This document shows, piece after piece, positions 1 through 8,785 of a stretch of 64,000 nt of DNA. Positions within the stretch are counted from its first letter, which is position 1; each line of letters begins with the position of its first letter. The stretch spans positions 2,294,001 through 2,358,000 of the forward strand of contig NZ_CP158367.1 of assembly GCF_040267685.1 (NCBI RefSeq). The letters are read 5' to 3'. The notes beneath the pieces are model-generated. The model did no database searches. It had not been told where the DNA came from and was given only the letters and a program-made list of their open reading frames with translations. This DNA comes from Proteinivorax tanatarense. GTDB taxonomy: Bacteria; Bacillota; Proteinivoracia; Proteinivoracales; Proteinivoracaceae. The position numbers were made by a program, and so were the translations under genes.

Positions 1-1559
1 TGTGTTATTATAAAAATCATTTTTCGTTTTTTTATATCCGTTATTAACTTCTTAAATTTTTCAACACTATTAGAATCTAAAGCTGCCGTTGGCTCATCCA
101 TTAACAATACTTGAGGCTCCTTAAGTAATGCTCTTGTCAATGCAATTTTATACCTTTCCCCACCCGAAATATTCTCTGAATTCTCGTAAATGCAATCATC
201 CAATTTCCATGATTTACTTAAACCTACCTTAGTTAACATGTGTTCTATATTTTTTTTATGATCAGAAAAACCATAAGTTACATTCTCAAATAACGTGCCA
301 GTGACTAGTTTAGGATTCTGTGCTATAACACCAATCTGTTTTTTTCGTGTATAATACATATCTAGTTTTTTAATTTCTTTTAAATTATAATAGATATTTC
401 CTGAATAATAATTTGTTAGTATTCCAGTTATTAAGTCAATAAAAGTACTTTTTCCAGACCCATTTTCACCGCAAATACAATAGACTTTTCCTTTTTTAAA
501 TTTATAGTTAAAATTTTTTATTATATTCTTTTTATCTCCATAACTAAAGGTTACGTTATTTAGTTGTATAGTTTCAATGTTAGAAACTATTTCTTTTTCA
601 TTTATATCAGGATCCTTTTCTAATATTTGTTTTATCCGTTTATAGGAAACAAGTGCATTTTGATAGTTTTGACCAAACCCTATCAAATACTTTATACTGT
701 TTATGATCATTGAAAAAAAACTATTAATTATGGTAAATTCTCCAATTGTTAAATTGCCATTTATAATCTCCATACCCCCAAAATAGAAGATTATTATTTG
801 CGAAATGACACTTATAACAGAGCCGCTATTTGTAAAAGATAATGATAGTTTAGTATAACTTAAAAAAGAATCATACATTATAGTAAAATTTGAAGTAAGT
901 TTATTGTATGCTTCTGTAAAAGTTGCATTTGTTTTGTTAAACTTAATATTGTACAGGTATTTATTCATTTCTGAAAACAAATTATTTTGATTTTCTCTAT
1001 ATTTAAATCCTCTATTATATAATGCACTTTTAAACAATAGATAGATAATTAGATATAGAGGTATCATTGGCACCAAAATTATAGTAAGCTTAACATTTAA
1101 ATTAAGTGAAATATAAAAAGCAACTAATATTGTTAAACCATTAATTATTAGTTCAAATAAATTACTCAACACAAAGTTAACAACTACAGTGCTATCATTC
1201 GCAATTCTATGATTTAAGTACCCTTTATCGGTATTATTATAATGGAGTATAGGTAATTCACTAATATGACGTAAAACTTCAAAATTTAATTCAGTTGTAG
1301 CTTTAACACCAACTTTAGATAAGTAATATTTTTTTATAAATGTAGACAAAATTTTAACTGCTCCTGCTATTAAAATTATTTGTGTAAAAACTTTTATTGT
1401 ATGTAAACTATATGTATCTAATAATTCATCTATATATATCCCTGTTAACACTGGAAAGCTTATAGAAACTAGCCAGTAAAGCAAACTAAATATTAAATAA
1501 ATCAAGACAATCATTTTATGCCTTAATAAGTATCTAAGGACGAATTTGAAAATAGCCAT
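1..1559 (-). CDS. ABC exporter, fused permease-ATPase, C-terminus cut by window edge
   Basis: About 519 residues are visible. The N-terminal half holds hydrophobic transmembrane segments and there is no C39 peptidase domain ahead of them. The nucleotide-binding domain follows, with a Walker A (GENGSGKST), the signature ISGGE, Walker B (LLMDEP) and the H-loop (IITH) just at the left edge, so only a short tail is missing. I chose the ATG at 1557-1559, 24 bases after the SagB stop, although its ribosome site is weak. As last gene of the azole-peptide operon it most likely exports the modified product or gives self-immunity. The role is inferred from position; the family is clear. Confidence 0.9.
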   Translation of the reverse strand, partial: MAIFKFVLRYLLRHKMIVLIYLIFSLLYWLVSISFPVLTGIYIDELLDTYSLHTIKVFTQIILIAGAVKILSTFIKKYYLSKVGVKATTELNFEVLRHISELPILHYNNTDKGYLNHRIANDSTVVVNFVLSNLFELIINGLTILVAFYISLNLNVKLTIILVPMIPLYLIIYLLFKSALYNRGFKYRENQNNLFSEMNKYLYNIKFNKTNATFTEAYNKLTSNFTIMYDSFLSYTKLSLSFTNSGSVISVISQIIIFYFGGMEIINGNLTIGEFTIINSFFSMIINSIKYLIGFGQNYQNALVSYKRIKQILEKDPDINEKEIVSNIETIQLNNVTFSYGDKKNIIKNFNYKFKKGKVYCICGENGSGKSTFIDLITGILTNYYSGNIYYNLKEIKKLDMYYTRKKQIGVIAQNPKLVTGTLFENVTYGFSDHKKNIEHMLTKVGLSKSWKLDDCIYENSENISGGERYKIALTRALLKEPQVLLMDEPTAALDSNSVEKFKKLITDIKKRKMIFIIT

Positions 1560-1582
1560 CTAATCCACACTTTCTATATCTT

Positions 1583-2302
1583 TTACTTACCTATTGCAAT
1601 TAGGTATAAGCTTGTTTCTTTGGACTCGTTAATTTTCAACAGCTTATTTATGTCATTATCTTTAAAACCTCCCAGCGATACAACCCCAAGCTCTAGATAA
1701 GTGGAAGCTAAATATATAGATTGTCCTATATGTCCAGCATCGATTAAAACATACCTATAACCTCTATTAGAATACTTCTGCAAGGTTCTATCAAAAACTG
1801 CAGTTAAAACAATCAACATAGAGCTATTTAAAACTAATTCTTGGTTTAAAGAATAATGATAAAGTTCTTCTTTAAAGCAACCTGACTTAACCAAAGTCAA
1901 ACTGTGTGATATAACATCATAATGATAAATTCCTTTTTCTATATCATTGCTGTTAAATATAGCTATATACATCTCTAAAGGGTAACGCTTACCTGCAGAT
2001 GGGTATACTCTACTACTATCGTCAATTCCATTTAAAGAAGCCGATAAGTCAAGTAGTTTAGAAATTTCATTTAGGCTTACCGGATAGTTATTATAATCTC
2101 TAGTGCTTTTTCTTAATTTTACTGTTTGAGAGAAAGTATCTACCGCTTCTATTTTAGATAACTTAACTTTTTTATTATTAAGATAATACTTATATTGAAT
2201 TTGAGGGGCAAAAGTAACTTTATTTAAGTTTCTAAAATCTACTAATTTATTATGTTTTGTATTTTCATGATAATTTAAAGCTAGTTCATGCTCTCTTTTC
2301 AT
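1583..2302 (-). CDS. SagB-type FMN-dependent azoline dehydrogenase
   Basis: This 239-residue nitroreductase-fold protein carries the SagB/ThcOx hallmarks: a Ser-Thr-Arg segment near residue 65 (RKSTRDYNNYP), the YPSAGKRYPLE motif that helps bind flavin, and a C-terminal GVVSLGGFKD stretch. SagB proteins oxidise azolines made by YcaO enzymes to aromatic thiazoles and oxazoles using FMN. A good GGGAGG site lies upstream of the ATG. It follows the YcaO gene after a 323-base gap and precedes the exporter. Its presence suggests that the mature peptide contains azoles and not only azolines. Confidence 0.9.
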   Translation of the reverse strand: MKREHELALNYHENTKHNKLVDFRNLNKVTFAPQIQYKYYLNNKKVKLSKIEAVDTFSQTVKLRKSTRDYNNYPVSLNEISKLLDLSASLNGIDDSSRVYPSAGKRYPLEMYIAIFNSNDIEKGIYHYDVISHSLTLVKSGCFKEELYHYSLNQELVLNSSMLIVLTAVFDRTLQKYSNRGYRYVLIDAGHIGQSIYLASTYLELGVVSLGGFKDNDINKLLKINESKETSLYLIAIGK

Positions 2303-2625
2303 CTTGTATATACCTCCCTAATATAGTCTTATTTTTTCTTTCATTACTTTTTTTCTTAGTTTTTTAGTTTATTTTTTTCTTTTAGAAATTAAATTAATAG
2401 AGATTAGAATGTATACCCACGTTTACTAGTTTTGTTTCTACTTTATTAAATGATCTGCTTTCGAGTGCAAGGACAGCTAGTTTCTGAATCTGCCTACTTT
2501 CCCTAGAGGAGCTTGATATCTTACTAGCCCTATTCCAGTAGTGAGACCTATCAATGATAATTTCATTTTAGTGAGGGTTACTTTTTGCAAAACCTAAATT
2601 TAGTTAATTACAGGAATGCCGTATC
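2303..2625. other. 323-base gap between ycaO and sagB, no gene found
   Basis: The gap is AT-rich at its left end. A 29-codon frame on the minus strand (ATG near 2546) has no ribosome site and no recognisable similarity, so I do not call it. No strong terminator or second precursor gene was seen. SagB and the exporter may rely on read-through from the YcaO gene or on an unmarked promoter here. Confidence 0.4.
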
Positions 2626-3936
2626 TTAAGGAAAGGGATGAGGGTTGTCGTTTATTTTGGAACCTTTTAAAAATGTATTAAGTCGCTCATTTCCTAAATA
2701 TCTAGCATTATAAGAGACATTCAAGTCCATAAAATTAGGAACATTTACCTTATATACATAAAAACCTTCTCTTACAAAATCCTTACTAGATAAATTAGTA
2801 ACTAACAAAGGTAAACCATTCTCTTTAAAGGATTCTATTATTTTTTTAAGCTGCTCATCTAAAGTTCCGTTGGCTTTATTTCTTAATTCACTTAAATTTA
2901 TAATTTCATTATTATTGAAATAAAAATTAAAAGCTCTTACTTTATCATTATTTAGATAGTAGCATACATGTTCATCTAGATCACTTATCTGTTCTTTTTC
3001 TAATTTAAACTCATTACCATTATTTTCTGTTATAATTTTATATACAGCTAAGTAATAGGTTTGTATAGCTTCTTCAATTGATTTCACTACAGCTTTAACT
3101 GGATCTAGGTGTGCAGCTGCCGCAGTAACAATTATTGGAAATTTATAGTTATTATTCTCTATTATTGTCATAACAGTATAAGTATCTATATCTAAAGCAA
3201 TATCAAATGAGTGTACTTTTAGCCCTTTATCATTGCATATTGACAGGAGTTCATTTAAGTGGGGGTTATCAATGTCATACTTTATTTTTTTCCCAGGGCG
3301 CTTAGCAAACCAGGAAATGCTAAAGCAATCTCTTTCTATTTTTTCATGTATTGCAGATAATATAGCTTCATCCTTGTTTAAATGAAATGCTAAACCTGTT
3401 GATATGGAATGATCATAAAATTTTTTTTCTTTTTTTCTATTGTAATTTAAATAAACTTTATACGCTGGTAAATAAACCTTACTTCCATTCGTTAAGTCAA
3501 TACTTTCTTCCCAATACAGATTATCATTAGATTCAAACTTATCAAAAAGAAAATTCTCATTAAATTGCTTCTCTGAAAATTGGCTTAAATCTTTTGGAGA
3601 AAAACACTTCCCTTTTAAGTTCATCTCACCTACTGTTCCGTATAAAGGTAATTTATTAGAGCGATAAGCTGAATATCTTTCTAAACATTCTCCAACTGCT
3701 CTTATCATACTAATCTCTTTACTTCGTGAGACCCCCCCTCCAGTAATATTACAAAATTTAGATTTTACCCTTGTGGATGCACAGTAAATTGTAGGAAGGT
3801 CTCCTAATAAATATTTTTCATCACTATACTTATCACTAATCACTACATCATTAACAAGTCCACTTTTATTTGATGCATAAGATAATAACCTTTGAACTGT
3901 ATCTTTCAGTTTCATTTCTTCAAAATAAGGCATCAT
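2626..3936 (-). CDS. YcaO cyclodehydratase (azoline-forming D protein)
   Basis: The 436-residue protein has the YcaO ATP-binding signatures AVGECLERYS near residue 80, AIHEKIERD near 195 and SIEEAIQ near 280. It ends in a proline-rich tail (NPHPFP) like the PxPxP terminus that completes the active site of azoline-forming YcaO proteins. These enzymes use ATP to cyclise Cys, Ser or Thr side chains onto the preceding amide. A longer frame starts at 3957, but the GGGGTGG ribosome site and an ATGA overlap with the upstream gene favour the ATG at 3934-3936, implying translational coupling. Confidence 0.93.
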   Translation of the reverse strand: MMPYFEEMKLKDTVQRLLSYASNKSGLVNDVVISDKYSDEKYLLGDLPTIYCASTRVKSKFCNITGGGVSRSKEISMIRAVGECLERYSAYRSNKLPLYGTVGEMNLKGKCFSPKDLSQFSEKQFNENFLFDKFESNDNLYWEESIDLTNGSKVYLPAYKVYLNYNRKKEKKFYDHSISTGLAFHLNKDEAILSAIHEKIERDCFSISWFAKRPGKKIKYDIDNPHLNELLSICNDKGLKVHSFDIALDIDTYTVMTIIENNNYKFPIIVTAAAAHLDPVKAVVKSIEEAIQTYYLAVYKIITENNGNEFKLEKEQISDLDEHVCYYLNNDKVRAFNFYFNNNEIINLSELRNKANGTLDEQLKKIIESFKENGLPLLVTNLSSKDFVREGFYVYKVNVPNFMDLNVSYNARYLGNERLNTFLKGSKINDNPHPFP

Positions 3937-4868
3937 ACTTCCACCCCTTTTCCACATTTATTGCAGAAATATTGCTTTAATACATAGGTCTTATCTATTC
4001 TTAAGTTAAGGTAGTCAAAAGTCAAATTTTTAGTTAATAGATCTGAGCTCACCTTAGATAAATATTTTATTATTTCTAAAAATATTATTCCCATTGTAAT
4101 ATTAATAGCAGGGCTTAAGTAATATCTAGTCTCACTTTTTAGCTTTTCGCTAAATACCAATAAGTCTTCTTTATCCAAGCCTTTTTCTAAACTACTTTTA
4201 TTACATATATAACATGGTGTCGTTTTAGGTATGTGAAAAGGTCCAATTTCTACTTTAAACTCATCTATTATTCCTTTTATCCAAACGCTATTGCTTGCTA
4301 TTGCACAATTATTGACTATGCTTAGTATAGAATCATCCCAATCTTCTAATAATACTATTGTCAAATCATTTTTAGGCATATTTAACTCTATCTCATTGCT
4401 AATATTTTCTACTCTAGTATTATGCATTTTTTTATTATCTACATTTAAAATATTTACTTGCTCAAACTTCTTTAAAAGATTATTATCTTGTAATAATTCT
4501 TTTTCAAACTCATTTGATACTATAAAAAACAACCTATTTTTTTCTAGGGTTTTTCCACTCCCTTTATCAACAATTGAGTATAACATATCTAAGTCTTTAC
4601 TTTGACCATCATATGATTCAATAATAATACGTTCACTTTTCATGAACTCTAAAATCTTCACCACATTTTTTTCTGAATATTTTTCTAATAATGAATGCTC
4701 GGTTAATTTTAAGTCTCCTTTATCTTCAATAACTTTATATACTTCTTGGATCAATTTTTTTATTCCTTGTCCTCTCAACTTATAAACTCTTCCAAATTTA
4801 TTAAAAATCACTACATCATCGCTTAATTTAATTATTTTTACTTTTGGATCAATTATATGTTTTGTCAT
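3933..4868 (-). CDS. E1-like (ThiF/SagC-type) cyclodehydratase partner, leader-binding protein
   Basis: This protein of about 311 residues matches the C-protein partner of stand-alone YcaO enzymes. The N-terminal region should be the winged-helix recognition element that binds the precursor leader. Two CxxC pairs, CYIC near residue 225 and CNKC close to the C-terminus, are the expected structural zinc site of E1-like proteins. The ATG at 4866-4868 is chosen because the GGAGG just before it is a proper ribosome site, and an upstream in-frame ATG overlaps that site. It ends in an ATGA overlap with ycaO. I assign it from context and the zinc pairs; sequence divergence is high. Confidence 0.85.
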   Translation of the reverse strand: MTKHIIDPKVKIIKLSDDVVIFNKFGRVYKLRGQGIKKLIQEVYKVIEDKGDLKLTEHSLLEKYSEKNVVKILEFMKSERIIIESYDGQSKDLDMLYSIVDKGSGKTLEKNRLFFIVSNEFEKELLQDNNLLKKFEQVNILNVDNKKMHNTRVENISNEIELNMPKNDLTIVLLEDWDDSILSIVNNCAIASNSVWIKGIIDEFKVEIGPFHIPKTTPCYICNKSSLEKGLDKEDLLVFSEKLKSETRYYLSPAINITMGIIFLEIIKYLSKVSSDLLTKNLTFDYLNLRIDKTYVLKQYFCNKCGKGVEV

Positions 4869-4978
4869 ACAAACCTCCATAAAAATATAGTTTCACACAT
4901 TAAAATATTTTAAGGCAGGACAGAGAAAATAAATGTATTATTCTCATGTCCCACCTAAGGAATTTACTAATTTACATA

Positions 4979-5164
4979 CTACTTTTCATTTGTAGTGGAG
5001 TATACACTAAATTCATCGCCTGGTCCTGGCCCTGTGTTTGAACAACAAGAACCTGTGCAAGCAACACCTACACAACTTGCTTGACATCCTCCATCATACT
5101 CCGTAACAGGACTCAGTGCAGTTACTTCATCTGTTTCAATTGTGAAATTAATGTTTAATTTCAT
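4979..5164 (-). CDS. Cys-rich azole-peptide precursor
   Basis: The gene encodes 61 residues. The leader (residues 1 to about 26) is acidic and contains NINFTIETDEV, ending in a double glycine (YDGG). The core that follows, CQASCVGVACTGSCC, holds five Cys plus Ser and Thr alternating with small residues, which suits azoline formation. A soft tail with GPGPGDE follows. The ATG at 5162-5164 sits 8 bases after GGAGG; a GTG further upstream overlaps that site. It is directly upstream of the E1-like gene. The double glycine is only a possible cleavage point, since no peptidase gene is visible in this cluster. Confidence 0.85.
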   Translation of the reverse strand: MKLNINFTIETDEVTALSPVTEYDGGCQASCVGVACTGSCCSNTGPGPGDEFSVYSTTNEK

Positions 5165-5346
5165 TATTATCACCTCCTTCCTATATTTTAATTGATAATT
5201 TTATACTTTAACTATATTAATTGATCTTTACAAACACATTCAACTCAAACTATTAACTTAACTTTCTAGGACACTTGGAATATCCAATGTTACCTAATTT
5301 TTTTTAATAATGTACCCATGTTTTCTAGCATGAGCTTCTAAACCTT

Positions 5347-5478
5347 CTACTCTAACTTGTAAATTTCAAAACACTCATCTTCTTCGGCGATATATGCCTT
5401 ATCACTATGTTGTAAGTTAAAAAACAAAATTGTTAAAACCAAAAGAGATCCACTTGCTAATATTAGTATCCTCTTCAA
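5347..5478 (-). CDS. Candidate pheromone prepeptide 1 (MKRIL family, 43 aa)
   Basis: The frame begins at TTG 5476-5478 after a strong GGGGGGAG site. It encodes a basic N-terminus (MKRIL), a hydrophobic stretch of about 16 residues (LLVLTILFF) and an acidic C-terminus ending EDECFEIYKLE. This is the layout of a Sec-exported signalling prepeptide of the Phr/PapR/SHP sort. It is first in the direction of cluster 1 and divergent from the HTH+TPR regulator at 5575. A gene of the same start, size and position lies at 22173-22316 next to the paralogous regulator. It is too short for routine gene calling. The signalling role is inferred. Confidence 0.7.
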   Translation of the reverse strand: MKRILILASGSLLVLTILFFNLQHSDKAYIAEEDECFEIYKLE

Positions 5479-5535
5479 AAAACTCCCCCCCTTTATCACC
5501 TATTGATTATATAATATAATATAATTATGAATAAT

Positions 5536-5558
5536 CAACCCGATTGGAATCGGGGTTG
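5536..5558. promoter_or_regulatory. Imperfect palindrome ahead of regulator 1
   Basis: CAACCCGATT, two bases, then AATCGGGGTTG form ten-base arms with one extra G. It lies between an AT-rich promoter-like block (TATAAT around 5514) shared by the divergent genes and the ribosome site of the regulator. A palindrome of the same arm length, also with CAA/TTG ends, occurs at the second locus with a different inner sequence, so this may be the cognate operator. Confidence 0.5.
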
Positions 5559-5574
5559 GATAAGAGGTGATTTT

Positions 5575-6519
5575 TTGAGTTATAATTTGGAAGGCTTCGG
5601 CGAAGAACTTAAATCCATCAGAAAAGAATTGGGCTATACACAAGGCTACATTTCCCAAAAGCTAAATATCCATGCTGATACTTTACGAAAGATAGAAGGT
5701 GGTAAGGTTATCCCTAAAATTGAAACCCTAGACTATCTTTCAACTGTCTTGAAAGCTGATATAAGTACTTTGTTTTTAAACTTTAGACTAGATGATTATT
5801 CTCTTCTTAATGATGTTATGAGAAGCCTTGAAGATAAGTTGGATAAGTTTGATTACGGAAGCATAAGTAGCGAAATTGAGATGCTAAACAAGCTGTCATC
5901 TATGATAAAAAATCCATACTACAAAGTTCTGGTTAAACAACTGACTCTTTTTGCTTCCGGTATATCTTTATCTGTAAAACATGATTTTAAAGATAGACAA
6001 GAAAAGTACATAGAAGCTTTAAAATTAACAACTCCTGAATTTAAATTAAGTAACCATACTAAATTCGCGTACTCTTTAATGGAAGTTAGGATTTTGATGA
6101 ACATTGCTTTTGTTAGAAATGATATGGGTTATAAGGATGAATATCTAAGCTTAATGGAATTTTGCCTAACACAGGTGAAACAAAGAGATAACCTATACCC
6201 TATAATCTGTCATAATTTAGCCACCTCATATTATAGAAACAAGATGTATAAAGAAGCGCTAAAGTATGCTCAGATAGGTATAGAAGCTTATAAAAAAAGC
6301 CGTGTATTTGACCAAATGCACAGCCTATATTATATAAAAGGGTTGGCTGAATACAGATTAGAGGATAACGAATACATAAGGTCTATTAAAATGGCAATCT
6401 ATTTGTGCGAGGCTTATGGTTTACATTATGTTAAAAAAATGATGACTTCCAAGTGCAATAAGTTCTTAGATTCTCAGCATGATTTTAAAAACTATTGTTT
6501 GTTTCAAGTTGATGAATAA
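5575..6519 (+). CDS. RRNPP/Rgg-like HTH+TPR regulator 1
   Basis: About 314 residues. The N-terminal xre-type HTH (near residues 8-65) contains GYTQGYISQKLNI and RKIEGGKVIPK. The remainder is helical with TPR-like repeats, for example ICHNLATSYYRNKMYKEALKYAQ near the C-terminal third, as in receptors that bind imported peptides. An ATG exists at 5527, but I prefer TTG at 5575 because it follows an AGAGGTGA ribosome site and aligns with the TTG start of the paralogue at 22433 (LSYNLEGFG versus LQYKLNYFG). It is divergent from prepeptide 1 and cluster 1, which it probably controls. Confidence 0.85.
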   Translation: MSYNLEGFGEELKSIRKELGYTQGYISQKLNIHADTLRKIEGGKVIPKIETLDYLSTVLKADISTLFLNFRLDDYSLLNDVMRSLEDKLDKFDYGSISSEIEMLNKLSSMIKNPYYKVLVKQLTLFASGISLSVKHDFKDRQEKYIEALKLTTPEFKLSNHTKFAYSLMEVRILMNIAFVRNDMGYKDEYLSLMEFCLTQVKQRDNLYPIICHNLATSYYRNKMYKEALKYAQIGIEAYKKSRVFDQMHSLYYIKGLAEYRLEDNEYIRSIKMAIYLCEAYGLHYVKKMMTSKCNKFLDSQHDFKNYCLFQVDE

Positions 6520-6527
6520 GTTAAAAT

Positions 6528-6557
6528 AAATCCTAAGCTGCTTTCTGCTTAGGATTT
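6528..6557 (+). terminator. Terminator-like hairpin, TCCTAAGC family, copy 1
   Basis: AAATCCTAAGC and GCTTAGGATTT form a perfect 11-base stem with an 8-base loop right after regulator 1, followed by an AT-rich stretch. The same TCCTAAGC/GCTTAGGA core with different but still complementary arms recurs at 24330 and 24547. Confidence 0.75.
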
Positions 6558-6661
6558 ATGTATTTATTATTATTATGGTGGAAGAGGGACGTACCATTTC
6601 GTATGTACAACTTCTCTTGGCGATTACAGGGATTAGAAGTAATGTGTGTTGTATATTTTAG

Positions 6662-6780
6662 GGGTCTACCATGGAAATAGAAGATAGGCCCCTAAGAATA
6701 TATATAAATTCTTTGATAAAGGGGTCTGATTCTTTAAAAAATTGAGTCACCCCCCTTTAAATTATAATATAAACTGATAT
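6662..6780 (+). repeat. Outer inverted repeat of the IS110/RAYT island, left
   Basis: This stretch is nearly identical to the reverse complement of about 15076-15197. It contains two hairpin-forming blocks: AGGGGTCTA with TAGGCCCCT, and GGGGTCTGATTC with GAGTCACCCCCC. Because it lies outside the IS110 leader on both sides of the island, I read it as part of the old inverted flanks of the RAYT gene rather than of IS110 itself. Confidence 0.6.
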
Positions 6781-6784
6781 AATG

Positions 6785-6965
6785 ATAACCAAACGAGGGT
6801 GTGGCTCGCGGGGTCAGTTGCTCAGAAATGAGTTAACTCAGTCCTGAAATGCCGCCCTCGTTTTTGTTGTGTCCGTAACGTTGACCGGGATGATGCCGTT
6901 CTTATGGGAAGTGGCTCTGCTAGTAGACGTAACGTTGGATTACAACTTTAATTGGGTGCAAATAA
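6785..6965 (+). ncRNA. IS110 leader, candidate bridge RNA (copy A)
   Basis: A TATAAT box at 6778-6783 precedes a structured non-coding stretch. AACGAGGG (6792) pairs with CCCTCGTT (6855), enclosing an internal stem-loop, and a second region between two CGTAACGTTG repeats could hold another loop. IS110-family elements of this group encode a bridge RNA in the left non-coding end that pairs with target and donor DNA. A copy at 14885-15062 differs by very few bases. The end of this leader is separated from its transposase start by the IS1182-like insertion. RNA function is inferred from family knowledge. Confidence 0.6.
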
Positions 6966-8602
6966 ATAGGTAATTGCAAAATGCGTTAATTAAAAAAGAA
7001 TAGAGCAACCGAAAATATGTAAAAATGTATTTTTAAGAAGAATCAGGTGCGAAAATAAGCAGTCTATGCTACAAGGTTTTTAATTGACATAGGTGCTGAT
7101 GTGTTGTTCGCTCTATGCAGAACAGTTAACGCAGTAAGCTGCGTAATAGCCGCTAGTAATATATCAGCTTTTAAAGTCTTGGTATTATTAAGCTTAGAGG
7201 ATCTAAGAGACATAGAGTGTTTAAGCTGGGCAATAGCTCTTTCACATATTGTTCTAACCTTATATAAGTTACTCCATTTCTCAGAGTCTCTGGGGATAGC
7301 ACAATTAAGTCTATAGTTTTTGTGTATAGGCACATAAGTTACACGACCATAAGAGGAAGAAGTACAAGGGTTTTGACAATCTAAAGTGCTTTTTTGCTTA
7401 CCATTTACTCTTTTTTTTTAGATTTAGGACACTTAAATTTAACCCTATCAGCCCTTCCTTTTTCTCTGGCAACACCATCATAAGTCATTTTTAATGAACT
7501 ATCGTGAGGGCATGTAGGGGTGCCATCATCTGTAAAGCCTGAAGATGGCAAGTCAGATTTACGCCTTTGGTTTAAAGGAATAATTGGGATCATATTCTTA
7601 TCGCAATAAAGATAGCGATAATTATCGTAAGAGTCAAAACCAGCATCTCCAAGAAAGTACTTGTACTTTAAAAGAGGGTGCTTTTTGAAAAAGTTTTCTA
7701 AAACGGGAATAAGAGTTTTAGAATCATACTCATCTTTTAATTCAGGAGAAATGGTTTCTAAGTCTAAATCATAAAAATCTATATGTCTAACAATGCCAAG
7801 CCCGTTAGTAACAACGTTTGTTTTAAGATAATAGCCAAAGTGTCCGTTTAAATGAGATAGCTTAAACTCGTTATTAGCAGACGCCATTTTAGGCATCTTA
7901 CTTGCGGCAAGAGAATGAGGGTTAACAGAGTTTTCAATTTTAGCATACTTTTTTGCACTGGTTAGAAGCGTTTCATAAAACTTAGGGTTATTTTCTTTAA
8001 CAAAGGCCTCAAACCCCGTGGTATCAGAGATTAAGATGTCAGCTAGATCATCATTGATATCATGACATAAAGCCTCAGTATCATCCACTAAATTATGAAA
8101 CATCTGCTCAATGTGTGGTAGAAAATTCTGTTTAAAACGAGTGAATTGAGCTGGATCAGGCAACTTATCGTCAAACCCACAAAAATCTCTTAACTCTTTG
8201 GAAAGAGCTAGAATGTTTAGAAGAGTTTTAGTGTGGGGTAATGAGAGAATCTTTTGCAAGATTAAAGCAGATATCATAGACGACAAAGAATAGTCTCTAT
8301 TTCTACCTAACGATGAATAGTAAGCATCATAAAACGAAGCCGGGATGATTTCATCCACTTCTAAGAAATCGCTAAATAGCTCAATTAAGGTAGGTTGCTT
8401 AGATTTTAACAGCTCATCAAATTCTTGGTTAAAGTTAGCAAAAGAAATTTGTTTGTATTTTTTCATTGGATATTCCTCCTTTCATGTAATCAAATGCGTA
8501 TTTTGATTACTATATAAATTCGATAAAAAGTGGGGGATTCCTTTGAGATTATTAATATAAAAGCTTTTATATCAGGCATTGTGAAGTTTTGCAATCGCCT
8601 AT
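6966..8602 (-). mobile_element. IS1182-like insertion sequence inside the IS110 leader
   Basis: The element is 1637 bases. Its ends are imperfect inverted repeats: ATAGGTAATTGCAAAA at the left and TTTTGCAATCGCCTAT at the right. GCAAATAA is found on both sides (6958-6965 and 8603-8610), an 8-base target duplication. Removing the element and one copy restores the leader exactly as it reads in the other IS110 copy near 14885. The family name is based on the transposase and is less certain than the boundaries. Confidence 0.85.
7064..8466 (-). pseudogene. IS1182-like DDE transposase, split at a poly-A run
   Basis: A 353-residue frame (8466 to 7405) contains the first two DDE regions (LISDTTGF and FLGDAGFDSYD) and the start of a Cys zinc cluster. 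A second frame continues to 7064 with CQNPC, then VRTICERAIAQLKHS bearing the third acidic residue. The frames meet at nine consecutive A residues (plus-strand T run 7411-7419). One more A, or a -1 slip on this run, would fuse them into a full-length transposase of about 465 residues. It could therefore be a dead gene or one read by programmed slippage. Confidence 0.75.
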
Positions 8603-8785
8603 GCAAATAAAAAATAGGAGGGAGAATGATGCAAGGTCAGCAGATGATAGTTGGTGTATGTAAATGGTAAACTAAAATGGAGAGATTTTGGCAAATAGAA
8701 ACGGAGAATTTTTTCCAGTTATCTACTAAAAAAATACCCCTTCTGATAAAATTAAAGAGTTAATTTATCAGAGGAGGTATGAGAA

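Noticed and set aside
2457..2546. 29-codon frame MKLSLIGLTT in the ycaO-sagB gap as a second precursor
   Set aside because: No ribosome site, no Cys and no resemblance to the real precursor leader.
2540..2556. Minus-strand TAACCCTCACTAAA, identical to part of the phage T3 promoter, with GATATCAAGCT nearby as in common cloning vectors
   Set aside because: Only short matches; the flanking bases do not match a vector or the full promoter, and neighbouring genes are continuous. Chance is the simplest reading.
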